This document shows, piece by piece, positions 1-10,343 of a stretch of 64,000 bases of DNA. The notes beneath the pieces were generated by a model, which made no database searches, was not told where the DNA came from, and saw nothing but the letters and a program-made list of their open reading frames with translations. The stretch spans positions 62,001 to 126,000 of the forward strand of contig NZ_RHUM01000006.1 of assembly GCF_003937915.1 (NCBI RefSeq), in the 5' to 3' direction. A program made the position numbers and the translations under genes. Source of the stretch: Erwinia sp. 198. Its GTDB lineage: Bacteria; Pseudomonadota; Gammaproteobacteria; Enterobacterales; Enterobacteriaceae. Positions within the stretch are counted from its first letter, which is position 1. Each line of letters begins with the position of its first letter.

Positions 1-2246
1 TATTACGCGCGATGGCTTTTCGTCATGCGTGCCGCACGGCGCCGCTGGTGATTGCAGAAGATGAGCTTATCATCAGTCATCCGGCAGGCGCGGCGCGCGG
101 TGGCGAAGTGTCGCCAGAAATCGCCTGGCGCTGGGTGGCGGACGAGCTGGATACCATGTCCACCCGCGCGCAGGATCCCTATGAAATCAGCGAAGAGGTA
201 AAGCGCGAACTGCGTGAAGAGATTTTCCCTTTCTGGCAGGGGCGGTCGCTGGATGAGGTGGCGGAAACCCGTCTGCGCCACGCCGGGCTGTGGGAATGGA
301 GCACCGTCGAAGGCATTTGTGACTTAAGCATTAAAACGCAAAACGGCGGCGGCGATACCTGTCCGGGCTATGACATCATCCTGCTGAAAAAAGGCATGGG
401 CGGCGTACGGCGGGAAGCACAGGCGGCGCTGGAACGGCTTTCGCCAGCCTGTCCCGACGATCGGGACAAGCGCTACTTCTATCAGGCGGTTATGGAAACC
501 TGTCAGGGCGTGGTGGATTACGCCAATCGCTATGCCGATTATGCGCAGACGCTGGCTGAGCAGACGCCGGACGCGCAGCGCAAAGCGGAGCTGGAAAAAC
601 TGGCCGCTATTTGCCGTCGCGTGCCGGAACAGCCGCCCGCCACCTTTTACGAAGCGCTACAGGCCATCTGGTTTGCGCAGTCGCTGTTTATTCTGGAAGA
701 AAACCAGACCGGCATTTCGCTTGGCCGTGTCGATCAGTACCTGTGGCCGCTGCTAAAGGCCGATCTTGCCAGCGGCGAGCTGACAGAGGAACAGGCGGAA
801 GAGCTGCTCTGCTGCTGGATGATCAAAATGTCCGAGTGCATGTGGATTTGCAGCGCCAGTTCCGCCATGTACTTTGCGGGCTACCAGCCCTTTGTCAATC
901 TGGTGGTTGGCGGCCAGAAGCGCGAGGGCGGCGACGCAACTAATCCGCTTTCTATGCTGATTATGGACTGTTCGCGCAAGCTGAAAATTTATCAGCCAAG
1001 CCTCGCGGTGCGTATTCATAACCAGTCGCCGCAGCCTTTTATGCGCAAAATCGTCGAAGTGATCCGCGCCGGGATCGGTTTCCCTGCCTGTCACTTTGAC
1101 GACGCGCATATCAAAATGATGCTGCGTAAAGGCTTCGATTACGACGATGCCCGCGATTACTGCCTGATGGGCTGCGTAGAGCCGCAGCGTTCCGGCCGCA
1201 TCTATCAGTGGACGTCGGTTGGCTATACCACCTTTACCTGCGCTATTGAGCTGGCGCTCAATAACGGCAGAAGCGCCAGCGGTAGCCAGGTAGGGCCGCA
1301 GACCGGCGAAGCGGCCGCGCTGACCAGTCAGGAGGCCTTTGAAGAGGCGGTCAGACAACAGCTGCGCCATATTGTGAAACAGGCCGCAGAAGCCACGCTG
1401 ATCATGCAAAAGCTGCATAAAGAGCTGGCGCCCAAGCCGTTTATCTCCTGCCTGGTAGAAGGCTGTCTGGAGCAGGGCAAGGATGTGATGCACGGTGGCG
1501 CGGCGATCAACAACGGGCCGGGGCTGATCTGGACCGGAATGGCGGACTATGCCAACGCCATGATGGCGATGCGCGAGCTGGTTTATAAGCAGCAGATGGT
1601 CACGCCAGCGCAGATGGCGCAGGCGCTGCGTGATAATTTCGTCGGACACGAAACGCTGCGCAACGCCTGCCTGAACGTTGCCAAATTTGGTAATGATATT
1701 GAAGAGGTCGATCTGATAGCGCGCGATCTGATCCGCTTTATCGAAAGCGAACATCGTCGGTACTCAATGCTGTACGGCCCATTCACCCACGGGACACTCT
1801 CTATTTCTAACAATACGCCGTTTGGCCTGTCCACCGGCGCGCTGCCCAGCGGACGGCTGGCCGGTATGCCGCTTGCGGACGGTATCAGCCCTTCCCAGCA
1901 GACGGACTATGCAGGCCCAACGGCCATCATTAATTCCGTCGGCCGGATCAATGTCGAAGAGATGGAGATCGGCATGGTGCACAACTTTAAGCTGCTGCAC
2001 GGCATTCTGGATACGGAAGAGGGCGAGCAGGGCATTATCACTCTGCTGCGCAGCGCCAGCCTGCTGGGCAATGCACAGATGCAGTTCAGCTACGTGGATA
2101 ACGAAACGCTGAAAAAAGCGCAGGAAAACCCGGAGCAGTATCGCAACCTGATGATCCGGGTTGCGGGCTACAGCGCCTTTTTCGTTGAACTCAGCCGCGA
2201 GGTTCAGGATGAAATCATCAGCCGTACCCAGCTCCGGTCTTTCTGA
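1..2246 (+). CDS. cutC: Glycyl radical enzyme, choline TMA-lyase (CutC)-like, 5' end outside window
   Basis: Glycyl radical enzyme of the pyruvate formate-lyase superfamily; the closest family I recognise is choline trimethylamine-lyase, which cleaves choline to trimethylamine and acetaldehyde anaerobically. Numbering from the ATG at 12, the thiyl Cys388 and base Glu390 lie in GCVEP, followed by QRSGRIYQW, which I associate with CutC rather than HypD or isethionate lyase. The glycyl radical loop RVAGYS has Gly719 near the C-terminus. Asp115, Phe294, Thr401 and Tyr405 fall at the same offsets from the active Cys as the substrate residues of Desulfovibrio CutC; the position of its Tyr208 is Ile107. 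The reading frame is open to the window edge, and CutC numbering implies about 100 N-terminal residues upstream. No microcompartment genes are visible. The family call is strong, the choline substrate only probable. Confidence 0.75.
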   Translation, partial: LRAMAFRHACRTAPLVIAEDELIISHPAGAARGGEVSPEIAWRWVADELDTMSTRAQDPYEISEEVKRELREEIFPFWQGRSLDEVAETRLRHAGLWEWSTVEGICDLSIKTQNGGGDTCPGYDIILLKKGMGGVRREAQAALERLSPACPDDRDKRYFYQAVMETCQGVVDYANRYADYAQTLAEQTPDAQRKAELEKLAAICRRVPEQPPATFYEALQAIWFAQSLFILEENQTGISLGRVDQYLWPLLKADLASGELTEEQAEELLCCWMIKMSECMWICSASSAMYFAGYQPFVNLVVGGQKREGGDATNPLSMLIMDCSRKLKIYQPSLAVRIHNQSPQPFMRKIVEVIRAGIGFPACHFDDAHIKMMLRKGFDYDDARDYCLMGCVEPQRSGRIYQWTSVGYTTFTCAIELALNNGRSASGSQVGPQTGEAAALTSQEAFEEAVRQQLRHIVKQAAEATLIMQKLHKELAPKPFISCLVEGCLEQGKDVMHGGAAINNGPGLIWTGMADYANAMMAMRELVYKQQMVTPAQMAQALRDNFVGHETLRNACLNVAKFGNDIEEVDLIARDLIRFIESEHRRYSMLYGPFTHGTLSISNNTPFGLSTGALPSGRLAGMPLADGISPSQQTDYAGPTAIINSVGRINVEEMEIGMVHNFKLLHGILDTEEGEQGIITLLRSASLLGNAQMQFSYVDNETLKKAQENPEQYRNLMIRVAGYSAFFVELSREVQDEIISRTQLRSF

Positions 2247-3156
2247 GGCCGCCAGCGGGAGCGTGTTCAACATTCAGCGCTTTTCTCTGCATGACGGCCC
2301 CGGCGTGCGCACCGTGGTGTTTCTGAAAGGGTGCCAGATGCGCTGCGCCTGGTGCGCCAATCCGGAAAGCCTGGCACCGCAGCCGGAAGTCCTGTTCGAT
2401 CGGCAACGCTGCGCAAATGCGCCTTGCGAGCAGAACTGTCCGGGCCGATCGGCCGTTAAAATGGCGGCGGTCGGCTATGAAAGCTGGCCGGATGAGCAGA
2501 AGTGCCCGGCGGCGGCACTGCGCAAGGTGGGTAAAATGCTTAGCGTCGATGAAGTGATGCGCACGGTGGCGGCGGATGCGCTTTATTACCGTACTTCAGG
2601 TGGCGGGATGACGCTCAGCGGCGGTGAGGCCGCCATGCAGCCTGATTTTTCCCGTGCCTTACTGTGCCGCGCCAGGCAGGAGGGGATCCACACCGCCGTT
2701 GAAACCTCCGGCTTTGCCGCCTGGCCCGCGCTCTGGCAGGTCTGCCAGGCCAGCCAGCTGATCCTGTTTGATTTTAAGCTGGCCGACGACGTCCTGCACC
2801 AGCGCTACACCGGCGTCAGCAACCGCAGCATCCGGCAGAACCTGACGCGCCTGCTGGCGCAGACGATCCCGCTGCGCATCCGCATTCCGGTAATACCTGA
2901 GGTGAACGACAGCAGGAAAGAGGCGGAAAAGATGATGCGCGCCATCGCCAGCATGACGCAGGGCAGCCGCTGTTTTCAGGGCATCGATCTGCTGCCTTAT
3001 CACGATTTCGGCCTGCGCAAATACGCGCTGATGGACAGGCCGTGTTTTTATGAGGAAATGCACCCTAATCGCGGCAAGCCGCAGGTGGCGGAGCTGGAGA
3101 AAATGGCCGTGCGCTATGGATTAAGCACGACAGCGCTCTCCCACTGCATCGGCTGA
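2209..3156 (+). CDS. cutD: Glycyl radical enzyme activase (radical SAM), CutD-like
   Basis: Activase that would install the glycyl radical on the upstream lyase using S-adenosylmethionine and a [4Fe-4S] cluster. The radical SAM motif is Cys42-x3-Cys46-x2-Cys49 in KGCQMRCAWC, preceded by the family signature HDGPGVRT and followed by the SAM-binding TLSGGE segment. I chose the ATG at 2209, which has a GAGG/AGG-rich Shine-Dalgarno inside the lyase gene and gives a 315-residue protein; the frame is open further upstream but only as antiphase sequence of the lyase. The genes overlap by 38 bases, so they are translationally coupled. Oddity: the ferredoxin-like insert, which normally carries eight cysteines in two CxxCxxCxxxCP repeats, keeps only Cys68, Cys73, Cys77 and Cys99. 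Confidence 0.85.
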   Translation: MKSSAVPSSGLSEAASGSVFNIQRFSLHDGPGVRTVVFLKGCQMRCAWCANPESLAPQPEVLFDRQRCANAPCEQNCPGRSAVKMAAVGYESWPDEQKCPAAALRKVGKMLSVDEVMRTVAADALYYRTSGGGMTLSGGEAAMQPDFSRALLCRARQEGIHTAVETSGFAAWPALWQVCQASQLILFDFKLADDVLHQRYTGVSNRSIRQNLTRLLAQTIPLRIRIPVIPEVNDSRKEAEKMMRAIASMTQGSRCFQGIDLLPYHDFGLRKYALMDRPCFYEEMHPNRGKPQVAELEKMAVRYGLSTTALSHCIG

Positions 3157-3158
3157 AT

Positions 3159-3184
3159 AAGGCCTCTGGCGACAGAGGCCTTTG
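3159..3184. terminator. Bidirectional terminator between cutD and rluA
   Basis: A perfect 10-bp stem, AAGGCCTCTG and its complement around a GCGA loop, lies between the two convergent genes. The stem ends in TT on one strand and is flanked by AATAA on the other, so it can serve both cutD and rluA. Confidence 0.75.
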
Positions 3185-3185
3185 T

Positions 3186-3836
3186 TCAGAAGTCCGCCGG
3201 CTGACGGAAAGTCATCGGCGTTTGGTATTTGGGATGGGTGATGGTGAGCATTTCGGCATGCAGCAGCAGACGCGGCGCCATCGCTCTGGCCTCTTCATGC
3301 GCGTAAAAGTTATCGCCCAGAATCGGATGCCCCAGCGCCAGCATATGCACGCGAAGCTGATGAGAACGGCCGGTAATGGGCTTTAGCCGCACGCGGGCGC
3401 TGTTATCCGCCGCATACTCCAGCACCTGATATTCGGTCTGCGCCGGTTTGCCGGTTTCAAAACAGACTTTCTGCTTTGGCCGCAGCGGCCAGTCGCAGAT
3501 CAGCGGCAGATCGATAAGCCCTTCTTCCTGCGCGGGATGACCCCAGACGCGTGCCAGATAGGTTTTTTTCGGCTCGCGCTCGCGAAACTGGCGTTTCAGT
3601 TCCCGCTCGGCCGCTTTGGTCAGTGCGACCAGAATAATACCGCTGGTTGCCATATCCAGGCGGTGTACGGATTCCGCCAGCGGAAAGTCGCGCTGAAGAC
3701 GCGTCATCACGCTGTCTTTATGCTCGGGCAGCCGACCGGGCACCGACAGCAGACCGCTCGGTTTGTTGACCACGATAATATGCTCGTCCTGATAAAGAAC
3801 GGCTAAGGGATCTTGCGGAGGATTATAGGGTTCCAT
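3186..3836 (-). CDS. rluA: 23S rRNA/tRNA pseudouridine synthase RluA
   Basis: Dual-specificity pseudouridine synthase modifying U746 of 23S rRNA and U32 of several tRNAs. At 216 residues it is close to the 219 of E. coli RluA. The catalytic aspartate is Asp61 in the HRLDMATSG motif, and the later GRSHQLRVHM segment is the conserved substrate-binding motif III of the family. It lies downstream of rapA in the same direction with about 40 bases between, as in E. coli. In E. coli djlA follows; here the neighbour is the glycyl radical pair instead. Confidence 0.95.
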   Translation of the reverse strand: MEPYNPPQDPLAVLYQDEHIIVVNKPSGLLSVPGRLPEHKDSVMTRLQRDFPLAESVHRLDMATSGIILVALTKAAERELKRQFREREPKKTYLARVWGHPAQEEGLIDLPLICDWPLRPKQKVCFETGKPAQTEYQVLEYAADNSARVRLKPITGRSHQLRVHMLALGHPILGDNFYAHEEARAMAPRLLLHAEMLTITHPKYQTPMTFRQPADF

Positions 3837-3877
3837 CTTTTTGCCTGTGGGGGGCGGCCGCAGCCGCCCTGTGCTAA

Positions 3878-6784
3878 TTACTGGTGCGTGACGACGATCA
3901 GGCGCAGCGCGTCAAGACGCCAGCCCGCGTCATCCAGCGCCGCCAGCACCTGCTCGCGATTGCTCTCCAGCGCGTCGATCTCATCCTGACGGATGTTAGG
4001 ATTGACCGCGCTCAACGCCTGCAAACGCGACAGCTCTGCGCTCAGGTTCTCGTTTGCTTCCGTGCGGGCAATCTCGATCAGCTTGCGCGCTTCTTCGGCA
4101 GCCTGACCTTCCGCCAGCTTCAGGATCTCGTGCACATCCTGCTGTACGGCGTTAACCAGCTTGCTGCCGGTATGACGATTGACCGCGTTCAGCTGACGGT
4201 TAAAGCTCTCGAACTCGACCTTGCCCGCCAGGTTGGTGCCTTTGCGGTCAACCAGCATCCGCACCGGCGTTGGCGGCAGGAAGCGCGTCAGCTGAAGCTG
4301 TTTCGGCGCCTGCGCCTCTACCACGTAGATCAGCTCCAGCAGCAGCGTGCCGACCGGCAGCGCCTTGTTTTTCAACAGCGAGAGCGCGCAGCTGCCGGTA
4401 TCGCCGGACAGGATCAGATCCAGGCCGTTGCGAATGATCGGATGCTCCCAGGTGACGTACTGCGCGTCTTCGCGCGACAGCGCCTGATTGCGATCGAAAG
4501 TAATAGTGCAGCCATCTTCCGGCAGGCCTGGGAAGTCCGGCACCAGCATATGATCGCCCGGCGTCAGCACGATCAGGTTGTCGCTGCGGTCTTCCTGATT
4601 AATACCGACGATATCAAACAGGTTGAGTGCAAAGTTAACCAGCTCGATATGGTTATCCTGCTCGCTGATGGTTTCCGCCAGCGCCTGCGCTTTTTCACCG
4701 CCGTTGGAGTTCAGCTCCAGCAGGCGGTCGCGGCCCTGTTCCAGCTTGCTTTTCAGCGCGTTATGCTGCTCGCGGCAGTCGCCGATAAAGTCGTCCAGCC
4801 CCTCGCTGTTTTCCGGCGAGGCCAGATAGTTCACCAGCCGATCGCTGACCGCATCGTAAATAGCGCGGCCGGTCGGGCAGGTATGCTCAAAGGCGTCCAG
4901 CCCCTCGTGATACCAGCGCACCAGCACCGACTGGGCGGTTTTTTCCAGATAAGGCACGTGGATCTGGATATCGTGCGCCTGACCGATACGGTCAAGACGG
5001 CCAATACGTTGCTCCAGCAAATCCGGGTTGGCAGGCAGATCGAACATCACCATCTGGCTGGCGAACTGGAAGTTACGGCCTTCGGAACCGATTTCCGAAC
5101 AGAGCAGCACCTGCGCGCCATCCTCTTCGGAGGCGAACCAGGCCGCCGCGCGGTCGCGTTCAATAATCGACAGCCCTTCATGGAACACGGCGGCGCGGAT
5201 GCCTTCGCGCTCGCGCAGCACCTGCTCCAGCTGGAGCGCGGTGGTGGCTTTGGCGCAGATAACCAGCACCTTGCTGTCGCGATGGCTGGTCAAAAAGCCC
5301 ATCAGCCATTCGACGCGCGGATCGAAGTTCCACCAGGTGCCGCTGTCTCCTTCAAATTCCTGATAAATCTGCTCCGGATATAGCATGTCGCGCGCGCGCT
5401 CATCGGCCGCCTTACGCGCGCCCATGATGCCGGACACCTTGATCGCCGTCTGATACTGCGTCGGCAGCGGCAGGCGGATCTGATGCAGTTCGCGTTTCGG
5501 AAAGCCTTTGACGCCGTTACGGGTATTGCGGAACAGCACGCGGCTGGTGCCGTGGCGATCCATCAACATGCTGATCAGCTCCTGACGCGCTTCCAGCTTG
5601 CCTTCGCGATCGCTGTTGGCGACCTGGAGCAGCGGCTCGATATCCTGCTCGCCCATCAGGTCGTTCAGCATATTCAGGGCGTCGTTATCGATCGCCTTAT
5701 CGGCCAGCAGGCCGGAAACCGCATCGGCAATCGGCTGAAAATGCTGCTGCTCTTCAACAAAAGCGGCGAAATCGTGGAAGCGATCCGGGTCCAGCAGGCG
5801 CAGACGGGCAAAGTGGCTCTCCATGCCCAGCTGTTCCGGCGTCGCGGTCAGCAGCAGCACGCCGGGGATCTGCTCGGCCAGCTGCTCAATCACCTGATAT
5901 TCGCGGCTTGGCTGACCCTCTTCCCAGGCCAGATGGTGCGCTTCGTCGACGATCAGCAGATCCCACTCCGCTTCCGCCAGCATCTCCAGACGCTGCTTGT
6001 TACGGCGCACAAAGTCGAGCGAGCAGATCACCAGCTGTTCGGTATCAAAAGCGTTGTCGCTGTCCAGACGCGCCTGCGCGTAGCGATCGTCGTCAAACAG
6101 GGCAAAGCGCAGGTTAAAGCGGCGGAGCATTTCCACCAGCCACTGGTGCTGCAGCGTTTCCGGCACGACGATCAGCACGCGCTCGGCGCGACCGGCCAGC
6201 AGCTGCTGATGAATAATCATGCCCGCTTCAATAGTTTTGCCAAGGCCCACTTCGTCAGCCAGCAGCACGCGCGGCGCATGGCGACGGCCTACGTCGTGCG
6301 CGATATGCAGCTGATGCGGGATCAGGCTGGTGCGCATGCCGCGCAGGCCGCTGACCGACAGGCGATACTGTTCGCTCTGGTATTTACGCGCGCGAAAACG
6401 CAGCGCGAAGCGGTCCATACGATCCAGCTGACCGGCAAACAGGCGGTCCTGCGGCTTGCTGAACACCAGCTTGCTGTCGAGCATGACTTCACGCAGCATC
6501 ACGTCGGACTCTTCGGTATCAAGCCGGGTGCCGATGTAGCTGACCAGACCGTTTTCGGTCACGACTTCCGCCACCTCCAGCTGCCAGCCTTCGTGACTGG
6601 TAACGGTGTCGCCCGGATTGAAGATCACACGAGTAATAGGCGAATCATTTTTAGCGTAAAGACGGTTCTCGCCGGTGGCGGGGAAAAGCAGTGTGACCAT
6701 GCGCGCATCTACCGCAACAATAGTTCCTAATCCCAGTTCGCTTTCCGTATCGCTGATCCAGCGTTGACCAAGTGTAAAAGGCAT
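3878..6784 (-). CDS. rapA: RNA polymerase-associated Swi2/Snf2 ATPase RapA
   Basis: RNA polymerase recycling factor that binds core enzyme and promotes release of stalled post-termination complexes. It is 968 residues, the same length as E. coli RapA. The tandem Tudor-like N-terminal domain (about 1-110) precedes the helicase core: Walker A GLGKT with Lys183, DEAH box in VDEAHH at about 280, and helicase motif VI in [10 protein letters not shown]. The C-terminal spacer/effector domains follow. It sits between polB and rluA as in E. coli. The opposite strand carries long open frames that are shadows caused by codon bias. Confidence 0.97.
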   Translation of the reverse strand: MPFTLGQRWISDTESELGLGTIVAVDARMVTLLFPATGENRLYAKNDSPITRVIFNPGDTVTSHEGWQLEVAEVVTENGLVSYIGTRLDTEESDVMLREVMLDSKLVFSKPQDRLFAGQLDRMDRFALRFRARKYQSEQYRLSVSGLRGMRTSLIPHQLHIAHDVGRRHAPRVLLADEVGLGKTIEAGMIIHQQLLAGRAERVLIVVPETLQHQWLVEMLRRFNLRFALFDDDRYAQARLDSDNAFDTEQLVICSLDFVRRNKQRLEMLAEAEWDLLIVDEAHHLAWEEGQPSREYQVIEQLAEQIPGVLLLTATPEQLGMESHFARLRLLDPDRFHDFAAFVEEQQHFQPIADAVSGLLADKAIDNDALNMLNDLMGEQDIEPLLQVANSDREGKLEARQELISMLMDRHGTSRVLFRNTRNGVKGFPKRELHQIRLPLPTQYQTAIKVSGIMGARKAADERARDMLYPEQIYQEFEGDSGTWWNFDPRVEWLMGFLTSHRDSKVLVICAKATTALQLEQVLREREGIRAAVFHEGLSIIERDRAAAWFASEEDGAQVLLCSEIGSEGRNFQFASQMVMFDLPANPDLLEQRIGRLDRIGQAHDIQIHVPYLEKTAQSVLVRWYHEGLDAFEHTCPTGRAIYDAVSDRLVNYLASPENSEGLDDFIGDCREQHNALKSKLEQGRDRLLELNSNGGEKAQALAETISEQDNHIELVNFALNLFDIVGINQEDRSDNLIVLTPGDHMLVPDFPGLPEDGCTITFDRNQALSREDAQYVTWEHPIIRNGLDLILSGDTGSCALSLLKNKALPVGTLLLELIYVVEAQAPKQLQLTRFLPPTPVRMLVDRKGTNLAGKVEFESFNRQLNAVNRHTGSKLVNAVQQDVHEILKLAEGQAAEEARKLIEIARTEANENLSAELSRLQALSAVNPNIRQDEIDALESNREQVLAALDDAGWRLDALRLIVVTHQ

Positions 6785-6916
6785 AGATATTCGGCTCGAT
6801 TCTCGTAGAGGTTATTTCAGGCAATAGCACGGCTGCCCGGCAATAAAGCCCGGCAGATTCATTTCGTTTTGCAGGAAGGGCGCTATGGTACTGGAAGGTG
6901 GCGCGTTCGTCACCTG

Positions 6917-9280
6917 TCAAAAAAGCCCCAACTGACCTGTTACCAGTGTAGCAAAGTCATCCTGCACGAAAGGCAAAATGCCTTCCGCAACGGGCTGCAG
7001 CTGGCGGGAAAGATAGTGATCGTAGTCCAGCGGCGTCAGGCGGGCCTCCAGCGGCTCCGGCCCTGAGGTGGCGATAACGTAACAGATCCGGCCGCCTTTT
7101 TGATACTGCAACGGGCGGCCCAGCTGGCGGTTCTGCTCATCGGCAAGGCGCGCGGCGCGCACGTGCGGCGGTACGTTGCGCTGATAATCTTCCAGCGGGC
7201 GGCGCAGCTTTTTGCTGTAGGTCAGCTGTTCGTCCAGTTCGCCATCCAGCAGCTGCCGCACGGTTTCGCGGATGTAATCCTGATAGGGCTGCCGCTTAAA
7301 AATCCGCAGATAAAGCGCCTGCTGAAAATTTTTCGCCAGCGGCGTCCAGTCGGTACGCACCGTCTCCAGCCCTTTAAACACCATTCTCTCCTGGTCGCCT
7401 TCGCGGATCAAACCGGCGTAGCGTTTTTTGCTGCCCTGTTCCGCACCGCGAATGGTCGGCATCAGAAAACGACTGAAGTGGGTTTCGTACTCCAGCTCCA
7501 GCGCGCTGGTCAGCCCCAGCGTTTCCTGCAGATGCTGCTGCCACCAGGCGTTGATTTTTTCCACCAGCCGGCGGCCAATCGCGGCGGCCGACGCCTCGTC
7601 GTGCGGCGTTTTCAGCCAGACGAAGGTGGAGTCGGTATCGCCATAAATCACGTCATAGCCTTCCGCCTCTATCAGCTCCCGCGTCTGGCGCATGATTTCA
7701 TGGCCGCGCAGCGTGATGGAGGAGGCCAGCCGCGGATCGAAAAAGCGACAGGCGCTGGTGCCCAGCACGCCGTACAGCGCGTTCATGATGATTTTCAGCG
7801 CCTGCGACAGCGGCTTGTTGCCGTGCTTTTTGGCCGTTTCGCGGCCCTGCCAGATCTGACCAACGATCTCCGGCAGGCAGTGCAGGGTACGGGAGAAACG
7901 CGCGCCGCGAAAGCCGCTGACCGACTCGCTGTCGTCGGGATGCGCCATGCCTTCGGCCAGCCCGACCGGGTCAATCAAAAAGGTACGGATAATCGAGGGA
8001 TAAAGGCTTTTGTAATCCAGCACCAGCACCGAGTCGTAAAGACCTGGCCGCGAATCCATCACGTAGCCGCCCGGACTCGCCTCCGGCGCGACTTCGCCCA
8101 TATTCGGCGCAACGTAGCCGGCGCGATGCATACGCGGCAGATAAAGATGGCTGAACGAGGCGACCGAGCCGCCATGCCGATCCGCAGGCAGGCCGTTGAC
8201 GGTGGCGCGCTCCAGCAGAAAAGGCATGATCTCGGTACGCTGGAAAATGCGCGTGACCAGCTCGCAGTCTTTCAGGTTGTAGTGCGCCAGCGCCGGTTTG
8301 TCTTCCGCAAAGCGCTGGTCGATCTCCTGCATCCTGTCCCACGGATTATTAATGGCTTTACCTTCGCCCAGCAGCTCGCGCGAGACCGATTCCAGGCTGA
8401 AGGAAGGGAAATCCCAGAAGGCGGATTTCAGCGCCTCGATGCCGTCGATAATCAGCCGCCCGGTCGCCTGCGCAAAGTAGATCCCCGGCTTGAAGCCGTG
8501 CTCGCGCCATTCCAGCGCTTCGTTGTTGCGGCCCAGCCGCAGCGGAATGCCATAGCGGTCGGCATGTTTTTGCAGCATCCTGAGATCAAACTGCACCACG
8601 TTCCAGCCGATCAGCACGTCCGGATCGTGTTCGGCAAACCAGGCGTTGAGTTTTTCCAGCAGCGCGGGACGGCTGGCGACATATTCCAGCCTGAAGTCCA
8701 GGCGGCTGGCGTCGCCGTTTTCTGGCCCTAACATATAAACCACGCGCTGGCCGCAGCCTTCCAGCCCGATACAGTAAAGCTCGCCGTGGCGCGTGGTTTC
8801 AATGTCCAGCGACACCCACTTCAGCGGCGGGCGATAGTCCGGGTTGGGTTTAAGCCGCGCCTGCGTCAGGCTGCCACCGACCTGCTGGCCGCTGAACCAC
8901 ACCGGCGCGGTAATAAAACGCTCCATCAGGAAACGATCGGGCGGGCGGATATCCGCTTCATAAACCACTACGCCGTTTTCGCGCAGCAGCTTCTCCAGCT
9001 TTTGCAGCTGCCGATACTGCTTGCAGTAAAGCCCTGCGACCGGACGCTGGCGGAAATCCTTCAGCGTCAGCGGCGTCAGCCGGATATCTTTTTCGGCGCG
9101 CAGCAGCGTTTCCGCCTGCGCCAGCTGCTGCTGCTGCGGAATAAAGGCGACCGACTCCTGCGGTGGCAGCACGATCCGCTGCGGGCCATCATCCGTGGCC
9201 AGCCACAGCACGATCTCCGTGCCGTTAGGCGTATCCCGCCAGTGTCGGGTCAGCAGAAAGCCTGCGCGCGCGTCGTTCAC
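6917..9280 (-). CDS. polB: DNA polymerase II
   Basis: Family B DNA polymerase with 3'-5' exonuclease, used in SOS-associated replication restart and translesion synthesis. It is 787 residues against 783 in E. coli. The Exo I motif has Asp159-Ile-Glu161 in [11 protein letters not shown]; polymerase motif A is DYKSLYPSI, motif B is KIIMNALYG and motif C is YGDTDS with the two catalytic aspartates. The C-terminus ends in QLGLF, the beta-clamp binding peptide. The start codon is GTG at 9280 with a strong GGAGG six to seven bases before it. A LexA-like box 67 bases upstream indicates SOS control. In E. coli araD lies upstream; here yabI is the divergent neighbour. Confidence 0.97.
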   Translation of the reverse strand: MNDARAGFLLTRHWRDTPNGTEIVLWLATDDGPQRIVLPPQESVAFIPQQQQLAQAETLLRAEKDIRLTPLTLKDFRQRPVAGLYCKQYRQLQKLEKLLRENGVVVYEADIRPPDRFLMERFITAPVWFSGQQVGGSLTQARLKPNPDYRPPLKWVSLDIETTRHGELYCIGLEGCGQRVVYMLGPENGDASRLDFRLEYVASRPALLEKLNAWFAEHDPDVLIGWNVVQFDLRMLQKHADRYGIPLRLGRNNEALEWREHGFKPGIYFAQATGRLIIDGIEALKSAFWDFPSFSLESVSRELLGEGKAINNPWDRMQEIDQRFAEDKPALAHYNLKDCELVTRIFQRTEIMPFLLERATVNGLPADRHGGSVASFSHLYLPRMHRAGYVAPNMGEVAPEASPGGYVMDSRPGLYDSVLVLDYKSLYPSIIRTFLIDPVGLAEGMAHPDDSESVSGFRGARFSRTLHCLPEIVGQIWQGRETAKKHGNKPLSQALKIIMNALYGVLGTSACRFFDPRLASSITLRGHEIMRQTRELIEAEGYDVIYGDTDSTFVWLKTPHDEASAAAIGRRLVEKINAWWQQHLQETLGLTSALELEYETHFSRFLMPTIRGAEQGSKKRYAGLIREGDQERMVFKGLETVRTDWTPLAKNFQQALYLRIFKRQPYQDYIRETVRQLLDGELDEQLTYSKKLRRPLEDYQRNVPPHVRAARLADEQNRQLGRPLQYQKGGRICYVIATSGPEPLEARLTPLDYDHYLSRQLQPVAEGILPFVQDDFATLVTGQLGLF

Positions 9281-9346
9281 CTGAACCTCCTGAGCGGCTG
9301 GAAATGGAATACGGGGCAGTTCACCGCCATGCGGGCCTATAATAGC

Positions 9347-9362
9347 ATGTTTATTTATACAG
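9347..9362 (-). promoter_or_regulatory. LexA (SOS) box upstream of polB
   Basis: Read on the polB strand the site is CTGTATAAATAAACAT. It matches the LexA consensus CTGT-N8-ACAG except for the last base, with the usual AT-rich core. It lies 67 bases before the polB GTG, where the E. coli polB LexA site is also found. No binding data can be seen from sequence. Confidence 0.7.
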
Positions 9363-9520
9363 TTCTTACTTCGCCCGCGCCGCTTTTTTATCCATTGGCA
9401 AGCGCTTGTTCTTATTTACCTGAACAAAAGGAATATCCGCATTCCCATACAAAACAGCGCTTGACGGATCCCGGACGGGCCAGGACAATCCGGCTTTCCA
9501 ATAAACAGAATGTGAAACCT

Positions 9521-10285
9521 ATGGAAGCCTGGCTGGAACACCTTATAACTCAATCAGTTGCCTGGTCTTTACTGGCAGTCGGCCTGGTGGCCTTTTTCGA
9601 GTCGCTGGCGCTGGTTGGGCTGCTGCTGCCGGGCACCGTGCTGATGGCCTCGCTGGGCGCGCTGGTTGGCAGCGGACAAATCAGTCTCTATCCGGCCTGG
9701 GGCGTGGGGATCATCGGCTGCCTGCTGGGCGACTGGATCTCCTATTTTATCGGCTGGCAGTTCAAAGGGCCGCTGCACCGCTGGTCATTTATTAAAAAGC
9801 ATCAGCCGCTGATGGATAAAACCGAACACGCGCTGCATCAGCACAGCATGTTTACCATTATTATCGGCCGCTTTATTGGCCCGACGCGGCCGCTAATCCC
9901 GCTGGTGGCGGGGATGCTGGAGCTGCCGGTAAAGAAGTTTATCCCGCCTAATCTAATCGGCTGCGTGCTGTGGCCGCCTCTGTACCTGCTGCCGGGCATC
10001 CTGGCTGGCGTGGCGATTGACGTGCCGAAGGACGCCAGCAGCAGCCTGTTTAAATGGCTGCTGCTGGCGGTAGCGCTGCTGGTGTGGCTGGGCGGCTGGC
10101 TGGGCTGGCGCTTGCTGCGCGCCAAAAAACAACATGACTGGGCGACGGCTTATCTACCGGAAAGCCGCCTGCGCTGGCTCGCGCCGCTGATGATGGCGGC
10201 GGGCGTGGCCAGTTTCGTGGCGATCCAGTTCCATCCGATGATGCCAGTCTTCCGCCATCTGCTGTGTCAGGTCTTTATCGGCTAG
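9521..10285 (+). CDS. yabI: DedA family inner-membrane protein YabI
   Basis: DedA/SNARE-associated family membrane protein, a family linked to envelope integrity, proton-motive-force homeostasis and lipid translocation. The ATG at 9521 gives 254 residues, the same as E. coli YabI; the open frame extends far upstream only as antisense of polB. Several hydrophobic segments are visible, including re-entrant-loop hallmarks: an acidic residue in FFESLALVGLLLPG and the conserved GRFIGPTRPLIPLVAGM, whose arginines are characteristic of the family. It separates polB from the accessory block; in E. coli araBADC would lie here. Confidence 0.92.
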   Translation: MEAWLEHLITQSVAWSLLAVGLVAFFESLALVGLLLPGTVLMASLGALVGSGQISLYPAWGVGIIGCLLGDWISYFIGWQFKGPLHRWSFIKKHQPLMDKTEHALHQHSMFTIIIGRFIGPTRPLIPLVAGMLELPVKKFIPPNLIGCVLWPPLYLLPGILAGVAIDVPKDASSSLFKWLLLAVALLVWLGGWLGWRLLRAKKQHDWATAYLPESRLRWLAPLMMAAGVASFVAIQFHPMMPVFRHLLCQVFIG

Positions 10286-10343
10286 ATCGTCAAAAGCGAC
10301 CCGGACGGGGCCGCGCCTGTCACCGCTGAAGGGATAAACAGAG

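Noticed and set aside
3837-3877. GGGCGGC/GCCGCCC hairpin between rapA and rluA
   Set aside because: A strong stem but without a T tract on either strand, and the two genes are codirectional; a terminator call is not supported.
3884-6730. Two long open frames on the + strand (3884-5383 and 5483-6730) opposite rapA
   Set aside because: They are antisense shadows of a fully conserved rapA and come from its GC-rich codon usage; their products are Gln/Arg/His-rich and match no family.
7100-8731. 543-codon open frame on the + strand opposite polB
   Set aside because: Antisense to polB motifs that are all intact; composition is typical of a shadow frame.
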